From: Alteromonas aquimaris
GTDB lineage: Bacteria > Pseudomonadota > Gammaproteobacteria > Enterobacterales > Alteromonadaceae
Assembly (NCBI RefSeq): GCF_026183695.1
Contig: NZ_JAPFRD010000011.1
Location: 532,796-596,795 of the forward strand
DNA: 64,000 nucleotides
Direction: 5' to 3'
The notes beneath the pieces were generated by a model. That model saw nothing but the letters and a program-made list of their open reading frames with translations, had not been told where the DNA came from and searched no databases. Each line of letters begins with the position of its first letter. Position 1 is the stretch's first letter. Shown here piece by piece: positions 54,077 to 63,997 of the stretch. Both the position numbers and the translations under genes were made by a program.

Positions 54077-54577
54077 ATGACCCCTTCGTTTGTTTTACGA
54101 AAACTGCGGCAAGATGATAGCCACTTTATTATCAGGCTATTAAATGATCCTTTGTGGTTACAGTATATTGGCAACAGAGGGGTTTACCGTGAACAAGACG
54201 CCCAAGCGTATATTCAGCAGAACCTTGAACATTTTGACAAGTATGGGTATGGATTATGGGTGGTGGAGCTTGCGCTAACCGGGCCGGTTGGTTTGTGCGG
54301 GCTGCTAAATCGTAACGTTTTTTGCTGTCCCGATTTAGGCTTTGCTTTTTTACCAGAGGGTAGAGGCAAAGGCCTGGCCTTCGAATCAGTAAGGCACACC
54401 ATTGAGCGGGCAAAAAATGAATATGGTTTCTCTTTTTTAACAGCCGTAATCGATCCTGATAACTACCGCTCAGTATCTCTTCTGGAAAAACAGGGGTTTA
54501 CTTACTATGGTCGTTACTTTTTCCCGAAGAAACGTCATCCGGTAAAGTTGTTCTGGCTGGATTTGCGCTCCACTTAA
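54077..54577 (+). CDS. GNAT-family N-acetyltransferase (RimJ/RimL type)
   Basis: Acetyl-CoA-dependent transferase of 166 residues. The N-terminal FVLRKLRQDDSHFIIRLLND and the acetyl-CoA loop LPEGRGKGLAFESVRH, followed by VIDPDNYRSVSLLEKQGF, are typical of the Acetyltransf_3 group. Substrate cannot be assigned. It is flanked by long non-coding stretches and probably forms its own unit. Confidence 0.85.
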   Translation: MTPSFVLRKLRQDDSHFIIRLLNDPLWLQYIGNRGVYREQDAQAYIQQNLEHFDKYGYGLWVVELALTGPVGLCGLLNRNVFCCPDLGFAFLPEGRGKGLAFESVRHTIERAKNEYGFSFLTAVIDPDNYRSVSLLEKQGFTYYGRYFFPKKRHPVKLFWLDLRST

Positions 54578-55200
54578 ACTGCAAACGCATTTGGTAAGCT
54601 TGTATACAAGAGATAAGCTTTAAACCGAGTAAGGCGGATAGATAATATGACGCGGAAGGTCTCAAATGCCTTACGCTGGCTGTCATCCCAAACCATTCAC
54701 TGTGGGAGGAAATTGGCAGACGCTGGCCGAATTATCGAATGCTGGTCTAATTAGCCGCTGCCTTGAAGCTGGCTGATTCTCGATGCTTCAAAGGCTATCA
54801 ATGACAAATTGAGCGTGGGATTACCCGTGCAGAAACGAACTGCTTCGGTCCTTACACTGCAGGGTGACTCGCATCCTCTTATACAGCTCTCTGGCTGATG
54901 CGCTGCTGTGGACTCCGCATCAATTCGATAAGCGGCCTATGGTCAGACGATAGCGTTGACAATTCTGCTGGCAAAATTGGGAAGCCACACCCGTGACAAG
55001 ACCGATTGATGCTACTCGTTTATTACTTTACTCACTCCCCCGGACAGTCGCAGATAAACTATTTAAGCTTGTTGATTTTTTAATCAGCAAAGTTCGGCTA
55101 TTCTTAAAATAAACGCAGGCGTAACCCTTATAAAATATAGAACCTCAAGCAGTTGATCGCATTCCACTGTTTTAAATAAATCTGAGCAAAGGTGTAACCA
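54578..55200. other. Intergenic region, 623 bp
   Basis: No supported gene. A perfect 12-bp palindrome CTTGTATACAAG lies at 54599-54610, between two AAGCTT sites. The rest has short open stretches in several frames without RBS or family resemblance, and base composition near the window average. It may be a decayed gene, but I could not trace a remnant. The promoter of the solute-binding gene must be in its 3' part, which ends with the RBS AAAGGTG. Confidence 0.4.
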
Positions 55201-56229
55201 ATGAATAGCGCGGTCGCGGAGAGTCTAAGGGACACTCGATACCGCAGAGAAACGAGGGAAGTACGGCTTAGTCTACTTTGCCTGGTGGGTTTATTTGTGC
55301 TGGCTATTAGGGGCTGGGCTGCTGAAGAAGAAGAACCGGACGTCATTCGAATCCCCAAATACGAGATGACCAGCGAACTGTTCGATTACTACCATGGCCT
55401 GTTAGTTATGGCGCTGGAAGTCACAGAGGAAACCTACGGCAAAACATTGGTTGAAATTGAAGATATCCCCACGCTGCAAAAACGTCAGCAGCTAGGTTTA
55501 AAAAGTGCTACCACCGATGTCATTTGGGGAATTAATACTATCGTGCAGGAAGAGGAGTTCATTGCGGTATCGTTTCCGCTTTCTGCTGACTTGTTCAGCT
55601 ATCGACTATTGGTAGTTAATGCGGACGACGAACGCTTCAGCAAACCGTTATCCGATGCCCAATTAAAAAAGATGAAAGCAGTGCAGGGACGTGACTGGCG
55701 GGATTACGAGGTACTGCAACAAAACGGCTTTAACGTTTCCGGCGCCGATCATCACATGACCTACAGGCTATTAGAAACTGGTTTTGTCGATTACTTTCCC
55801 CGGTCAATTATCGAAGTGTGTGAGGAGTTAGATAGTCATCCCAATGTGGTTATTTATCCAGAAGTGGCGTTTTACTATCCAAATGTGATCCGCTTTTACA
55901 TTAACAAGGAAAGAGCTGAATTAGCGCAGCGATTGCAGGAAGGGCTGGAAAAGGCTTACGCAGATGGCACTGTGTTACATAGGTTGATCTCGCAACCATT
56001 CTTTCGTGATTTTTCCGCCCTAATTTATGAAAAGCGCATTATTGAATTAGCCTCGGATACCAGTGAGCAAACTCTCGCTTTGCTCTCCCATCCGTTGATT
56101 AACGAAGTTAAGGATGTCATCCACGCGCTCCCAGACGAGTGGTATCAACCGCACCCTAATCAACGATGTGATTGGCGTGAGAGTAATGTACCCCCACCCG
56201 AAGACACTAAAACAAAAGCCAAGAAATAG
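55201..56229 (+). CDS. Orphan solute-binding-like protein, 342 aa
   Basis: Exported protein related to SBP_bac_3/transporter substrate-binding domains. A 22-residue polar N-region precedes the signal core (LSLLCLVGLFVLAI, cleavage near GWAA-EEEE); AAAGGTG supports the ATG at 55201, so this unusual extension may be real. The body has DVIWGINTIVQEEEFIAVSFPL and a Tyr-rich second lobe. The C-terminus holds a proline/lysine-rich tail. No permease genes are adjacent, as with the SBP at 17412. Confidence 0.65.
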   Translation: MNSAVAESLRDTRYRRETREVRLSLLCLVGLFVLAIRGWAAEEEEPDVIRIPKYEMTSELFDYYHGLLVMALEVTEETYGKTLVEIEDIPTLQKRQQLGLKSATTDVIWGINTIVQEEEFIAVSFPLSADLFSYRLLVVNADDERFSKPLSDAQLKKMKAVQGRDWRDYEVLQQNGFNVSGADHHMTYRLLETGFVDYFPRSIIEVCEELDSHPNVVIYPEVAFYYPNVIRFYINKERAELAQRLQEGLEKAYADGTVLHRLISQPFFRDFSALIYEKRIIELASDTSEQTLALLSHPLINEVKDVIHALPDEWYQPHPNQRCDWRESNVPPPEDTKTKAKK

Positions 56230-56286
56230 CCGTTAGACTGCTCTAGCAGACGCTATCGGCGGCATCAGTCCTGTTTTGGCTAGCCG

Positions 56287-56898
56287 CTAAAGCGGCGGCA
56301 GGACGCTAGCCTTTTCAAGAATGATCATTTCCTTAGGGGCGTTTTGTTCACCCAAGGCAACTAAGTATTCCGTTTCGACGTCAGCCATCTTATCGGCGAT
56401 TTCTGATCCTTCTACGATCATACCAAACACAGCATAACCCCAGTTGCGACCTGGGTTAAGGCTTTCATTATCGTTGACGTTGAAGAAGAATTGACGGGTA
56501 GCGGAATGGGGATCATTCTGACGCGCCATTGCGATGGTATGCAGATCATTGGTAAGGCCGTTACCCGATTCATTAAAAATGGGGTCATAAGTGACCTTTT
56601 CATCCAGGTCAGGGGTGTAGCCACCGCCCTGCACAACGAAGCCGGGTACGGTTCTATGAAAAATCGTGTTGTTATACAGTCCATTTGCCACGTAGCGCAG
56701 AAAATTATTCACGGTTATGGGCGCGCGACGTCGATCCAGTTCTACTACAATATCACCCATCGACGTTTCCAACTTTACCCGCGGGTAATAATTATCAGGC
56801 TGTACTTTTGCGCCATCATCAATAGGTTTGGCAAGGGTGTGTCCCGCCGTTAAAACACTGAGAATGAGTAAACAGTTAACTATAATGCTTTTCAACAT
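56287..56898 (-). CDS. ppiA: Periplasmic peptidyl-prolyl cis-trans isomerase (cyclophilin)
   Basis: Cyclophilin-type isomerase of 203 residues with a signal peptide (LLILSVLTAGHTLAK). The catalytic block FHRTVPGFVVQGGGYTPDL contains the essential Arg, and QFFFNVNDNESLN is the substrate pocket. The signal peptide favours PpiA over cytoplasmic PpiB. It lies 16 bp after rlmG on the same strand. Confidence 0.9.
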   Translation of the reverse strand: MLKSIIVNCLLILSVLTAGHTLAKPIDDGAKVQPDNYYPRVKLETSMGDIVVELDRRRAPITVNNFLRYVANGLYNNTIFHRTVPGFVVQGGGYTPDLDEKVTYDPIFNESGNGLTNDLHTIAMARQNDPHSATRQFFFNVNDNESLNPGRNWGYAVFGMIVEGSEIADKMADVETEYLVALGEQNAPKEMIILEKASVLPPL

Positions 56899-56914
56899 GG
56901 GTATTCCTTAGAGG

Positions 56915-58123
56915 TTAACGCTTTGCAGCACATAAAATGACAAATTTGTGATTACTGGCGATAAGCTTAACGCCCCCGAATAGTCGCTTCAACTTAGCAT
57001 GATAATCCAGATGACGATTACCAACTACGATCAGGTGTCCGCCCTGAGTTAATAGCCGCTTGGAGTCGTGAAACATCTGCCAGGCGATGTGGTCGGTGAT
57101 AGCACTTTGTTGATGAAAGGGGGGATTGCACACCACTTTGGTGACGGGAGGCAGGTGTGTCTGTTCAAAAAGTTCTTCTAAACAGTTACTGGCGATGAAG
57201 CGACAGTCTGACAGTTGGGCAGGGAAGTTATCCTGCACATTTTTTTCGGCAGATGCCAATGCCATGAAAGATTCGTCTACAAAGCTAACCTTGACGCCTG
57301 AGGCAGAAGAGAGGGCGCTGAGGCCTAAAATACCATTGCCGCAACCTAAATCTACCACATGATCTGACGGCTCAACCTGCAAATGCTCGAGCATTATGCG
57401 CGCCCCAATATCGAGGGATTGGCCCGAAAATACATTTGCATGATTGCTGACACTAATACGCTGTCCGTCAGGCAGCGAATGGTGCCAGACAATAGGAAAC
57501 GGCGAGCGCTGAACGGTGGCCAATTTTTCTTGCGTTGGGGTGGCGAAAATTAAACGCGATTTCTTTTTTGCCAACGAGGTAGTCACTGGTCCAACATACT
57601 TTTCGAACAGGTTAAGTACATTACGGGTAATGCTTTTCACTTTTCCCGCGGCGATAATGGTGGTGTGTGGAGTGGCGACTTTCATCAATTCAATCAACTG
57701 ATGTTCGAGTAAGTTGAGAGTACGTGGTATTTTAATCACCACAACTGATGGACTCTCGGGCATGGGGCTCATACCGTTAGTTGCCGTAACCGGTAGCCGA
57801 ACCAGTTTTTCTTCTGTTTCTTGCACTGCTTGTCCGTTGGCTAGCAGATTCTCTCGTAAAGAACGATGGGCAATCCAGGAGTCTGAAAGCCAATGCGGTG
57901 ACACCTCTGCAAACCAACAACCTAAGGTGCCAAAATCATCGTTGATAATCACCATATTGTGCAGCCGTGCAGGCGTTATCGATTCCGTGATATAGTCAAT
58001 CAGTAATTCATCTGCGCTGTCCCATGCCTGCAAACTCACATGTTGCGATTGCGCGGGGTAACGAATTAAATGCAATTCACGTTCGCGGAATAAAAATGTT
58101 GTATTCAATTTTTTATCATTCAT
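56915..58123 (-). CDS. rlmG: 23S rRNA (guanine-1835-N2)-methyltransferase RlmG
   Basis: SAM-dependent enzyme that methylates G1835 in 23S rRNA. It has two related domains; the C-terminal catalytic one carries VVDLGCGNGILGLSAL and the m2G signature CNPPFHQQSAITDHIAW. The end ANRHLDY-like block (GNRHLDYHAKLKRLFG) matches RlmG rather than RsmC. Length is 402 (E. coli 378). Its start lies 13 bp from the divergent alkB start. Confidence 0.92.
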   Translation of the reverse strand: MNDKKLNTTFLFRERELHLIRYPAQSQHVSLQAWDSADELLIDYITESITPARLHNMVIINDDFGTLGCWFAEVSPHWLSDSWIAHRSLRENLLANGQAVQETEEKLVRLPVTATNGMSPMPESPSVVVIKIPRTLNLLEHQLIELMKVATPHTTIIAAGKVKSITRNVLNLFEKYVGPVTTSLAKKKSRLIFATPTQEKLATVQRSPFPIVWHHSLPDGQRISVSNHANVFSGQSLDIGARIMLEHLQVEPSDHVVDLGCGNGILGLSALSSASGVKVSFVDESFMALASAEKNVQDNFPAQLSDCRFIASNCLEELFEQTHLPPVTKVVCNPPFHQQSAITDHIAWQMFHDSKRLLTQGGHLIVVGNRHLDYHAKLKRLFGGVKLIASNHKFVILCAAKR

Positions 58124-58136
58124 TTGAGGTGCAAAT

Positions 58137-58760
58137 TTGAAGCAGCAAGGTTTATTTGAAAATTCAACTCATAAGGGCGAAAGTTTACCTCTTCCCGATG
58201 CAGATGTAACTTATTATGCAAATTGGCTTGCTGGTAGTGAAGCTGACCTCCTATTGCGAACTCTGCGAAGCCAGATAAAGTGGCAGCAGGAAACTATCAG
58301 TTTATATGGTAAACAGCATTTGGTGCCACGACTTCAGGCGTGGCACGGAGACCCCGACTGCATTTACCAATATTCCGGCTTAACCATGCAGCCACAGCCA
58401 TGGATAGCGCCCTTATTACAGCTTAAGGAGCGCTGCGAAGCCATCGCCGGCAACGCCTTTAACAGCGTTCTGTTAAATTGGTATCGGCATGGTCAAGACA
58501 GTATGGGATTACACGCCGATGATGAACCTGAGCTTGGCCGGGAACCGGTGATCGCTTCACTGACGTTAGGCGCTGAAAGGCCATTTATTTTTAAACACCG
58601 AACCTTGCCAAAACGCCACACGCTTACACTTCACCATGGCAGTTTGCTTCTCATGGCAGGGCGTACGCAATTAAATTACCTACATGGTATCAGCAAGACC
58701 GTAAAGGCCGTTGGTGATAGAATTAATCTTACCTTTCGTTATATATACCCACAGGAATGA
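58137..58760 (+). CDS. AlkB-type 2-oxoglutarate/Fe(II) dioxygenase
   Basis: Oxidative demethylase that repairs 1-methyladenine and 3-methylcytosine lesions, 207 residues. The iron ligands are H126, D128 (LHADDE) and H183 (YLHGIS); R195 and R201 (RINLTFR) bind 2-oxoglutarate. The N-terminal substrate lid with WQQETISLYGK resembles ALKBH2/3-like bacterial AlkB. The start is TTG at 58137 with GAGGTG upstream; no ATG fits. It is 3 bp from the bolA-like gene. Confidence 0.88.
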   Translation: MKQQGLFENSTHKGESLPLPDADVTYYANWLAGSEADLLLRTLRSQIKWQQETISLYGKQHLVPRLQAWHGDPDCIYQYSGLTMQPQPWIAPLLQLKERCEAIAGNAFNSVLLNWYRHGQDSMGLHADDEPELGREPVIASLTLGAERPFIFKHRTLPKRHTLTLHHGSLLLMAGRTQLNYLHGISKTVKAVGDRINLTFRYIYPQE

Positions 58761-58763
58761 CAA

Positions 58764-59072
58764 ATGCAGGTGAAATCATTCATTGAGTCGGTGCTTAATG
58801 AGCATCTTCAGCCAGTTAGATTAGACGTGCTTGACGAGAGTTATATGCATAATGTGCCCAGTGGTGCACAAAGCCACTGGAAAGTCACCATTGTAAGTGA
58901 CGCCTTTACGGGGCTTCGGCTTATTCAACGGCATCGCAGAGTAAACGAGTTGCTTAGTGAAGCGCTGGAAGGGCCAGTACACGCCTTGTCGCTGCATACC
59001 TTTACCTCTGAAGAATGGGAAAAGCGCGGAGAAAGTGTCGCTGCCTCGCCTGAATGCCGTGGTGGGGAATAG
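58764..59072 (+). CDS. BolA-family protein
   Basis: BolA/IbaG-type protein of 102 residues that may bind iron-sulfur clusters with monothiol glutaredoxins or act as a regulator. The fold pattern is VKSFIESVLNEHLQPVRLDV, then HWKVTIVSDAFTGLRLIQRHRRVNELL and HALSLHTFTSEEW. E. coli BolA has the same length class (105). It is co-directional with alkB and likely co-transcribed. Confidence 0.88.
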   Translation: MQVKSFIESVLNEHLQPVRLDVLDESYMHNVPSGAQSHWKVTIVSDAFTGLRLIQRHRRVNELLSEALEGPVHALSLHTFTSEEWEKRGESVAASPECRGGE

Positions 59073-59145
59073 AAGTCGCTTGGTTGCTGATCACTTTGCC
59101 GGTGTATGGGGTATTAACCATAAAATAGTGAATTAGAACAAGGCT

Positions 59146-59826
59146 ATGGTGACAGACAGAACAACTTTATTTGCCCCCCGCACATTGCTTGTAGTGTGGC
59201 TATTCAGCGGACTTTGCTGGGGCTTCTTGCAGTTAGCAATGGTCATTATGGCTGGAGAAACATTTCAGATCGACTCCACCATCATGTACGCGTTACGCAG
59301 TGCTGCAGATTTGTCCGATCCCATCGGACCGAGCTGGTTAGAAGAGATAATGCGAGACGCTACTGCACTGGGGAGCAATTGGTTATTGGTGGTCATCACC
59401 TTTGTTGTAGCCTGTTACTTACTGTTAATCGATCGCAGGCGCATGGCCATATTCCTGGTGTTCGCTATCCTTTCCGGCATCGCGGTCAGCTTTGCTTTAA
59501 AATTTGGTTTTTCCCGTCCGCGGCCAGATTTAGTGCCCCACCATACCCGAATTTATACCAGTAGTTTTCCCTCCGGCCATGCGATGATGTCTGCGGTGAC
59601 TTATCTGACGCTAGCCGGTCTATTAGCGCAAGTTCAACATCGCCGTGCGACAAAGGCGTTAGTATTCTTTGTGGCGATATTTACCATGCTGCTAGTGGGA
59701 GCTTCTCGCGTTTACCTGGGCGTTCACTGGCCCAGTGATGTGGTGGCAGGCTGGTGTGCGGGCGCCTTTTGGGCAATGATGTGTTTTCATATTGCTAAAT
59801 TTTACCGTTTACGACGAGCCGATTAG
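59146..59826 (+). CDS. PAP2-superfamily membrane phosphatase
   Basis: Integral membrane lipid or undecaprenyl-pyrophosphate phosphatase of 226 residues with about six segments. The three PAP2 motifs are complete: K119-x6-R126-P127 (KFGFSRPRP), PSGH at 142-145, and S187-R188-x5-H194-x3-D198 (SRVYLGVHWPSD). Candidate substrates are undecaprenyl pyrophosphate or phosphatidylglycerophosphate. Its 3' end overlaps the convergent diguanylate cyclase by 4 bp. Confidence 0.88.
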   Translation: MVTDRTTLFAPRTLLVVWLFSGLCWGFLQLAMVIMAGETFQIDSTIMYALRSAADLSDPIGPSWLEEIMRDATALGSNWLLVVITFVVACYLLLIDRRRMAIFLVFAILSGIAVSFALKFGFSRPRPDLVPHHTRIYTSSFPSGHAMMSAVTYLTLAGLLAQVQHRRATKALVFFVAIFTMLLVGASRVYLGVHWPSDVVAGWCAGAFWAMMCFHIAKFYRLRRAD

Positions 59827-61283
59827 CACTGCGGGTCAGTCGACACCGGTGAATGCTTGCGCAAGACTTCCGGATGCCCATCTACTTTCGCTTCTTGTAG
59901 TTGCCGTTCGCAATGCCAGCTGTGGGTGGGACGTTGAACGCAATTTCTGCCCGAGCGCTTGGCCAGATACAGCGCGGCGTCCGCACTTTTCACTAATTCA
60001 CCACCATCAGACGGGGTGGTCGGATGTAGACAGGATACCCCGAAACTGGCGGTTACCGCGACCTGCTCACCGTTCTCAAGTTTAAACGGTGTATCGCTGA
60101 TGTGCTGGCGAATTTCTTCTGCTAACTCGAAGGCTGCCTGCTCAGAGGTGTCGGGTAAGAGTACTGCGAACTCCTCCCCCCCATACCGGGCCGCCACGTC
60201 AGCCGGGCGGCTAACTACGTGACGTATACTATCAGCGACTTGCACGATACATCTGTCACCTGCTTGATGGCCGTATGAATCATTGAAGGATTTGAAAAAA
60301 TCAATATCAAGCATGATCAAGCTTAAAGGCTTTCTTTCGCGAATGGCGCGCCTGATTTCCTCGTTAAGTCGTTCGTCAAATTCTCTACGGTTGGAAAGCT
60401 GCGATAACTTATCGATAGAAGCGATCTTGCGTAACTCTTTGTTTTGCTCGATCACCTTTAAATAAAGCGCCATGGTGTCCAGCAAGAGCGCTAGAAACAC
60501 AGCACCAGACGAAATAAGACTAAATATTCTGGCGGCGTACCAGCCGACACTAAAGCGTGAGCCGGAGTAAATGGAGACCAAGCCTTCGCACAATGCCGCA
60601 AGCATCGCCACCGCTAACCACGCATAGATATCGGTACGAAAACGGCCCTTGAATACCACCATAAACAGCGCCGTCCCACAGGTAAATGCGACCAGGGGAC
60701 CGATTATATTTTTGAGAATATTACCAAACTGATTGTCCTGCGACACCATTTCCGGAAGTGTCACCCAACCAAACAGAGAAAGGGTCAAAATAATTGCTAC
60801 CACGATGATTTCTGCGGTGAATAGATACCAGGCCCAGAACTTCGGTCTGTCGGTTACTATCGGGTTGGCACCATTCAAACCCAATGCGATGGCGATGATG
60901 ATGGGGAAACCTATATGCCAGAACGTCCACAGCCAGGCGGCTTCAGTACCGCCTGCTTGAAAGGAAGGGGTGAGCGTGATTGTTTCATGCAATAACATGA
61001 TCTGTACTGGCGAAATAAGAGCAACCCACAAGTAAGCCAGAGAAAGAAATGCGTAAGTAAAGCGTCCCGTACGTAAGAATTGGGCTAACAGCAGCAAAGC
61101 GGTGATAACTTCAAAGATGAAAACCGCGGTGCCATAGGAACCCAGGAAAGTGGGGGAGACCGAGCCTTCTTCAGCGCCGTTCACAATGGCCCAGCCACTG
61201 CCGACGAGGAGTATTAAGCTGACAATAATAATACTGACGAACTGCTTTTTGCCTGGCTGAATATCAAGTTGTCTTACGGGCAT
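59823..61283 (-). CDS. Membrane diguanylate cyclase, MASE4-like sensor
   Basis: Protein of 486 residues with about eight N-terminal membrane segments (20-270) that resemble the MASE4 sensor (block EAAWLWTFWHIGFP), then a GGDEF domain (about 305-460). GGEEF is at 368-372 and the I-site RPAD lies five residues before it. The block IMLDIDFFKSFND supports activity. It is alone and convergent with the PAP2 gene. Confidence 0.9.
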   Translation of the reverse strand: MPVRQLDIQPGKKQFVSIIIVSLILLVGSGWAIVNGAEEGSVSPTFLGSYGTAVFIFEVITALLLLAQFLRTGRFTYAFLSLAYLWVALISPVQIMLLHETITLTPSFQAGGTEAAWLWTFWHIGFPIIIAIALGLNGANPIVTDRPKFWAWYLFTAEIIVVAIILTLSLFGWVTLPEMVSQDNQFGNILKNIIGPLVAFTCGTALFMVVFKGRFRTDIYAWLAVAMLAALCEGLVSIYSGSRFSVGWYAARIFSLISSGAVFLALLLDTMALYLKVIEQNKELRKIASIDKLSQLSNRREFDERLNEEIRRAIRERKPLSLIMLDIDFFKSFNDSYGHQAGDRCIVQVADSIRHVVSRPADVAARYGGEEFAVLLPDTSEQAAFELAEEIRQHISDTPFKLENGEQVAVTASFGVSCLHPTTPSDGGELVKSADAALYLAKRSGRNCVQRPTHSWHCERQLQEAKVDGHPEVLRKHSPVSTDPQC

Positions 61284-61691
61284 CTGATTTTATTCACGCT
61301 TAATTGTTGTTCTAAAGACGGCTAATACATTTTCTTAAAGCAAAATTAAGCAAGAATTCTGCCTAAGACCCTGATAACGAGCGGTTTTTCATAAAGTCGT
61401 GGAATTACTACCTATAAATTAGCTACTTAACGCTCTACTTGATACGAAAAACGCCGAGTTTTCGGTTCAGTCGGAAAAGCGTGACTGGTACAAACAACCC
61501 AGAAATATACAGAAAAGTGCTAAGGCTTCGAATAAAAGACTCTGGTTGATATGCCAAAACTGATAGTTTCCAGGTTGCCGAGGGGCTGCGGCCGGGAATC
61601 TATTTTGATTAACATTCTGTTAAAAGATTTTGCCGCGCTCACGTGATAGTATTAGCGCCGCTAAATTTCGAGAATAATCAAGTGAAAAGAC
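61284..61691. other. Divergent intergenic region, 408 bp
   Basis: No gene supported. It lies between the starts of the diguanylate cyclase and the SulP gene, so it carries both promoters. I found no convincing consensus box, repeat or hairpin. The sulP start has only a weak GAAAAG upstream. Confidence 0.4.
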
Positions 61692-63257
61692 ATGTTTGAT
61701 ATCATTACCCGCCGCGATGGCAACGTCAAAAATGATGTACTGTCGGGGATTACTGTTGCCCTGGCATTGGTTCCTGAAGCTGTGGCCTTTGCGTTCGTCG
61801 CAGGCGTTGAGCCAATGATAGGCTTATATGCAGCCTTTATGATGGGGCTCATCACGTCTGCCATTGGCGGTAGGCCAGGCATGATTTCCGGTGCCACAGG
61901 CGCAATGGCCGTGGTGATGGTGGCGCTGGTTGCCGAGCACGGTGTGCAATATTTGTTTGCCGCAGTTGTGCTGGCTGGTGTACTGCAAATACTGGCAGGG
62001 GTATTTCGCCTGGGCAAGTTTATCCGGCTGGTACCCTATCCCGTTATGCTGGGCTTCGTAAACGGCCTGGCAATAGTGATTTTCCTTGCCCAATTGGGTC
62101 AGTTTCAAGTGCTCAGTCCTGCTGGCACGGTAGAGTGGATGCAGGGAAGTATGTTAGCGTGGATGGTAGGACTAGTTGCCTTAACGATGGCAATTATCTA
62201 CTTCTTACCCAAACTCACCACAGCTATACCCGCCTCTCTGGTCGCTATTGTCACCGTTACCTTACTGGTGCATGGTCTTGACCTGGAAGCCCGCACCGTC
62301 ATCGATTTTGTTCGCGACCTCCTTCCTGCCGAGCAGCGTGAAAGCGCGACGCTGGCCGGTGAGTTACCTAGTTTTGCTATTCCCATGGTGCCACTGACCT
62401 GGGAAACCTTTATGATTATTCTGCCTACATCGATCATTTTATGTTTAGTTGGACTTATCGAGTCACTCTTAACGCTTTCCCTGATTGATGACATGACCGA
62501 TACCCGCGGACGTGGCAACAAGGAGTGTGTGGGGCAAGGTGTGGCCAACACTGTAAACGGATTCTTTGGTGGCATGGGGGGGTGTGCGATGATTGGACAA
62601 AGCATGATCAACATCAATTCAGGTGGCAGAGGACGTTTGTCGGGGATTACGGCTGCATTAGTCCTGCTTGGGTTTATCTTGTTCGCGGCGCCTTTGATTG
62701 AGATGATTCCGCTGGCTGCTTTAGTCGGGGTGATGTTTGTGGTGGTAATAGGTACCTTTGAATGGGCGTCATTCCGTATTATTCGTGGGGTGAATAAAGA
62801 AGACGCGTTTGTACTTTTCCTGGTTACTGCTGTCACCGTTATCGCCGATTTGGCCATTGCTGTAGTGGTGGGGGTTATCGTCTCAGCACTGGTATTTGCC
62901 TGGAAACACGCTCGTCATATTGTGGTGCATTCGCATATCGACAATGACGGTTGGAAGGTCTACGAGCTAGACGGCCCGTTGTTTTTCGGTTCGGTCTCGC
63001 ATTTCCGCGATTTATTTGACATTGAGGGAGATCCGGAACACGTGGTTATCGACTTTAATAAAAGTCGCATCTGGGATTCCTCCGGCATAGATGCCCTTGA
63101 TTCACTGGCTGACAAATATGAGGCCAAGGGGAAGAAGCTGCATATCCGCCATATCAGTTCCGAATGTCGCGGCTTATTAAATAACGCTGATAAGTTTGTG
63201 GAAATCAATGTGCATGAAGATCCCCGTTACCGCATCATGTCTGACGAGCTGGGATAA
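61692..63257 (+). CDS. SulP-family anion transporter with STAS domain
   Basis: Inner-membrane transporter of 521 residues with about 10-12 hydrophobic segments, and a C-terminal STAS domain (about 430-515) with [17 protein letters not shown]. The N-terminal signature [28 protein letters not shown] is typical. SulP members move sulfate, bicarbonate or dicarboxylates with Na+ or H+; the substrate here is not certain. It ends before a strong terminator shared with dsbA. Confidence 0.9.
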   Translation: MFDIITRRDGNVKNDVLSGITVALALVPEAVAFAFVAGVEPMIGLYAAFMMGLITSAIGGRPGMISGATGAMAVVMVALVAEHGVQYLFAAVVLAGVLQILAGVFRLGKFIRLVPYPVMLGFVNGLAIVIFLAQLGQFQVLSPAGTVEWMQGSMLAWMVGLVALTMAIIYFLPKLTTAIPASLVAIVTVTLLVHGLDLEARTVIDFVRDLLPAEQRESATLAGELPSFAIPMVPLTWETFMIILPTSIILCLVGLIESLLTLSLIDDMTDTRGRGNKECVGQGVANTVNGFFGGMGGCAMIGQSMININSGGRGRLSGITAALVLLGFILFAAPLIEMIPLAALVGVMFVVVIGTFEWASFRIIRGVNKEDAFVLFLVTAVTVIADLAIAVVVGVIVSALVFAWKHARHIVVHSHIDNDGWKVYELDGPLFFGSVSHFRDLFDIEGDPEHVVIDFNKSRIWDSSGIDALDSLADKYEAKGKKLHIRHISSECRGLLNNADKFVEINVHEDPRYRIMSDELG

Positions 63258-63300
63258 GTAGAATCCTTTTTAACTTCATTCAGTAAAAGCTGAACAACAA

Positions 63301-63334
63301 AAAAGGCGCGATTCAATTCAAATCGCGCCTTTTT
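63301..63334. terminator. Bidirectional intrinsic terminator
   Basis: A 13-bp stem, AAAAGGCGCGATT (63301-63313) with AATCGCGCCTTTT (63321-63333), 7-nt loop and a T run. It lies 43 bp after the SulP stop and 37 bp beyond the dsbA stop on the other strand, so it can serve both. Confidence 0.85.
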
Positions 63335-63370
63335 GATTCCAAAGTAATTTTACTTTTTACTTTTTACTTA

Positions 63371-63997
63371 TTACTTTTTAGAAGATAACCACACCACCAA
63401 ATCAACCATATCATCAGGTGTCATATTGCGATTAAAAATAGGCTTGTATTTACCATTGATGATAAAGGTAGGTACACCTTTTAAATATTCACGATAGATA
63501 TCAACTTGCTGATTATTTTTCTTAAGCATACTGTTAACGCCAAAGCTGTTAGCCAGCTTGTCAAACTCTGCTTTATCAACGCCATTTACGACAAAGATAT
63601 TTTTTAAATCATTCAAGCCAGATACCGTGGCACGTTGTTTGTGAATATACGCGAAAATAGCCTGATTTAATTTGTCTTCCTGTTTCACCGCCTGGGCAAT
63701 CATCATCGCGCGGGTGGCATCATCCTGAATATCAGAACTGGTGAAACCCATGAAATTAACGTGCACCTTATTGAACTTAACATCTTCGGGTAGTTTTTGC
63801 TTCATTTGATCCACTAATGGTTCAAAGCTAAAACATGCCGGACACCAAAATGAGAAAAACTCTTTTACTTCGGGTGAAGCGGTGGCTTCTTCATCCAGCA
63901 CCTCATAATGTTCCCCTTCTTGCCACTTTGCTTCCTGCGCACATGCCTGCAAAGGAACCATAAACGCCATTAATAGTAATAGTGCAAACTTTTTCAT
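63371..63997 (-). CDS. dsbA: Thiol:disulfide interchange protein DsbA
   Basis: Periplasmic oxidase that introduces disulfides into exported proteins. It has 208 residues, as in E. coli. A signal peptide ends at LQACAQEA. The active site is C52-P-A-C55 in FWCPACFSFEP, and the cis-proline loop GVPTF is present; the dipeptide between cysteines is PA rather than the E. coli PH. Only three bases lie upstream of its ATG in this window, so its promoter and partners are out of sight. Confidence 0.92.
   Translation of the reverse strand: MKKFALLLLMAFMVPLQACAQEAKWQEGEHYEVLDEEATASPEVKEFFSFWCPACFSFEPLVDQMKQKLPEDVKFNKVHVNFMGFTSSDIQDDATRAMMIAQAVKQEDKLNQAIFAYIHKQRATVSGLNDLKNIFVVNGVDKAEFDKLANSFGVNSMLKKNNQQVDIYREYLKGVPTFIINGKYKPIFNRNMTPDDMVDLVVWLSSKK

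Noticed and set aside
54648-54755. Short frame beginning ATGACGCGG in the 54578-55200 gap
   Set aside because: Thirty-five codons, weak RBS, no family resemblance, no terminator.
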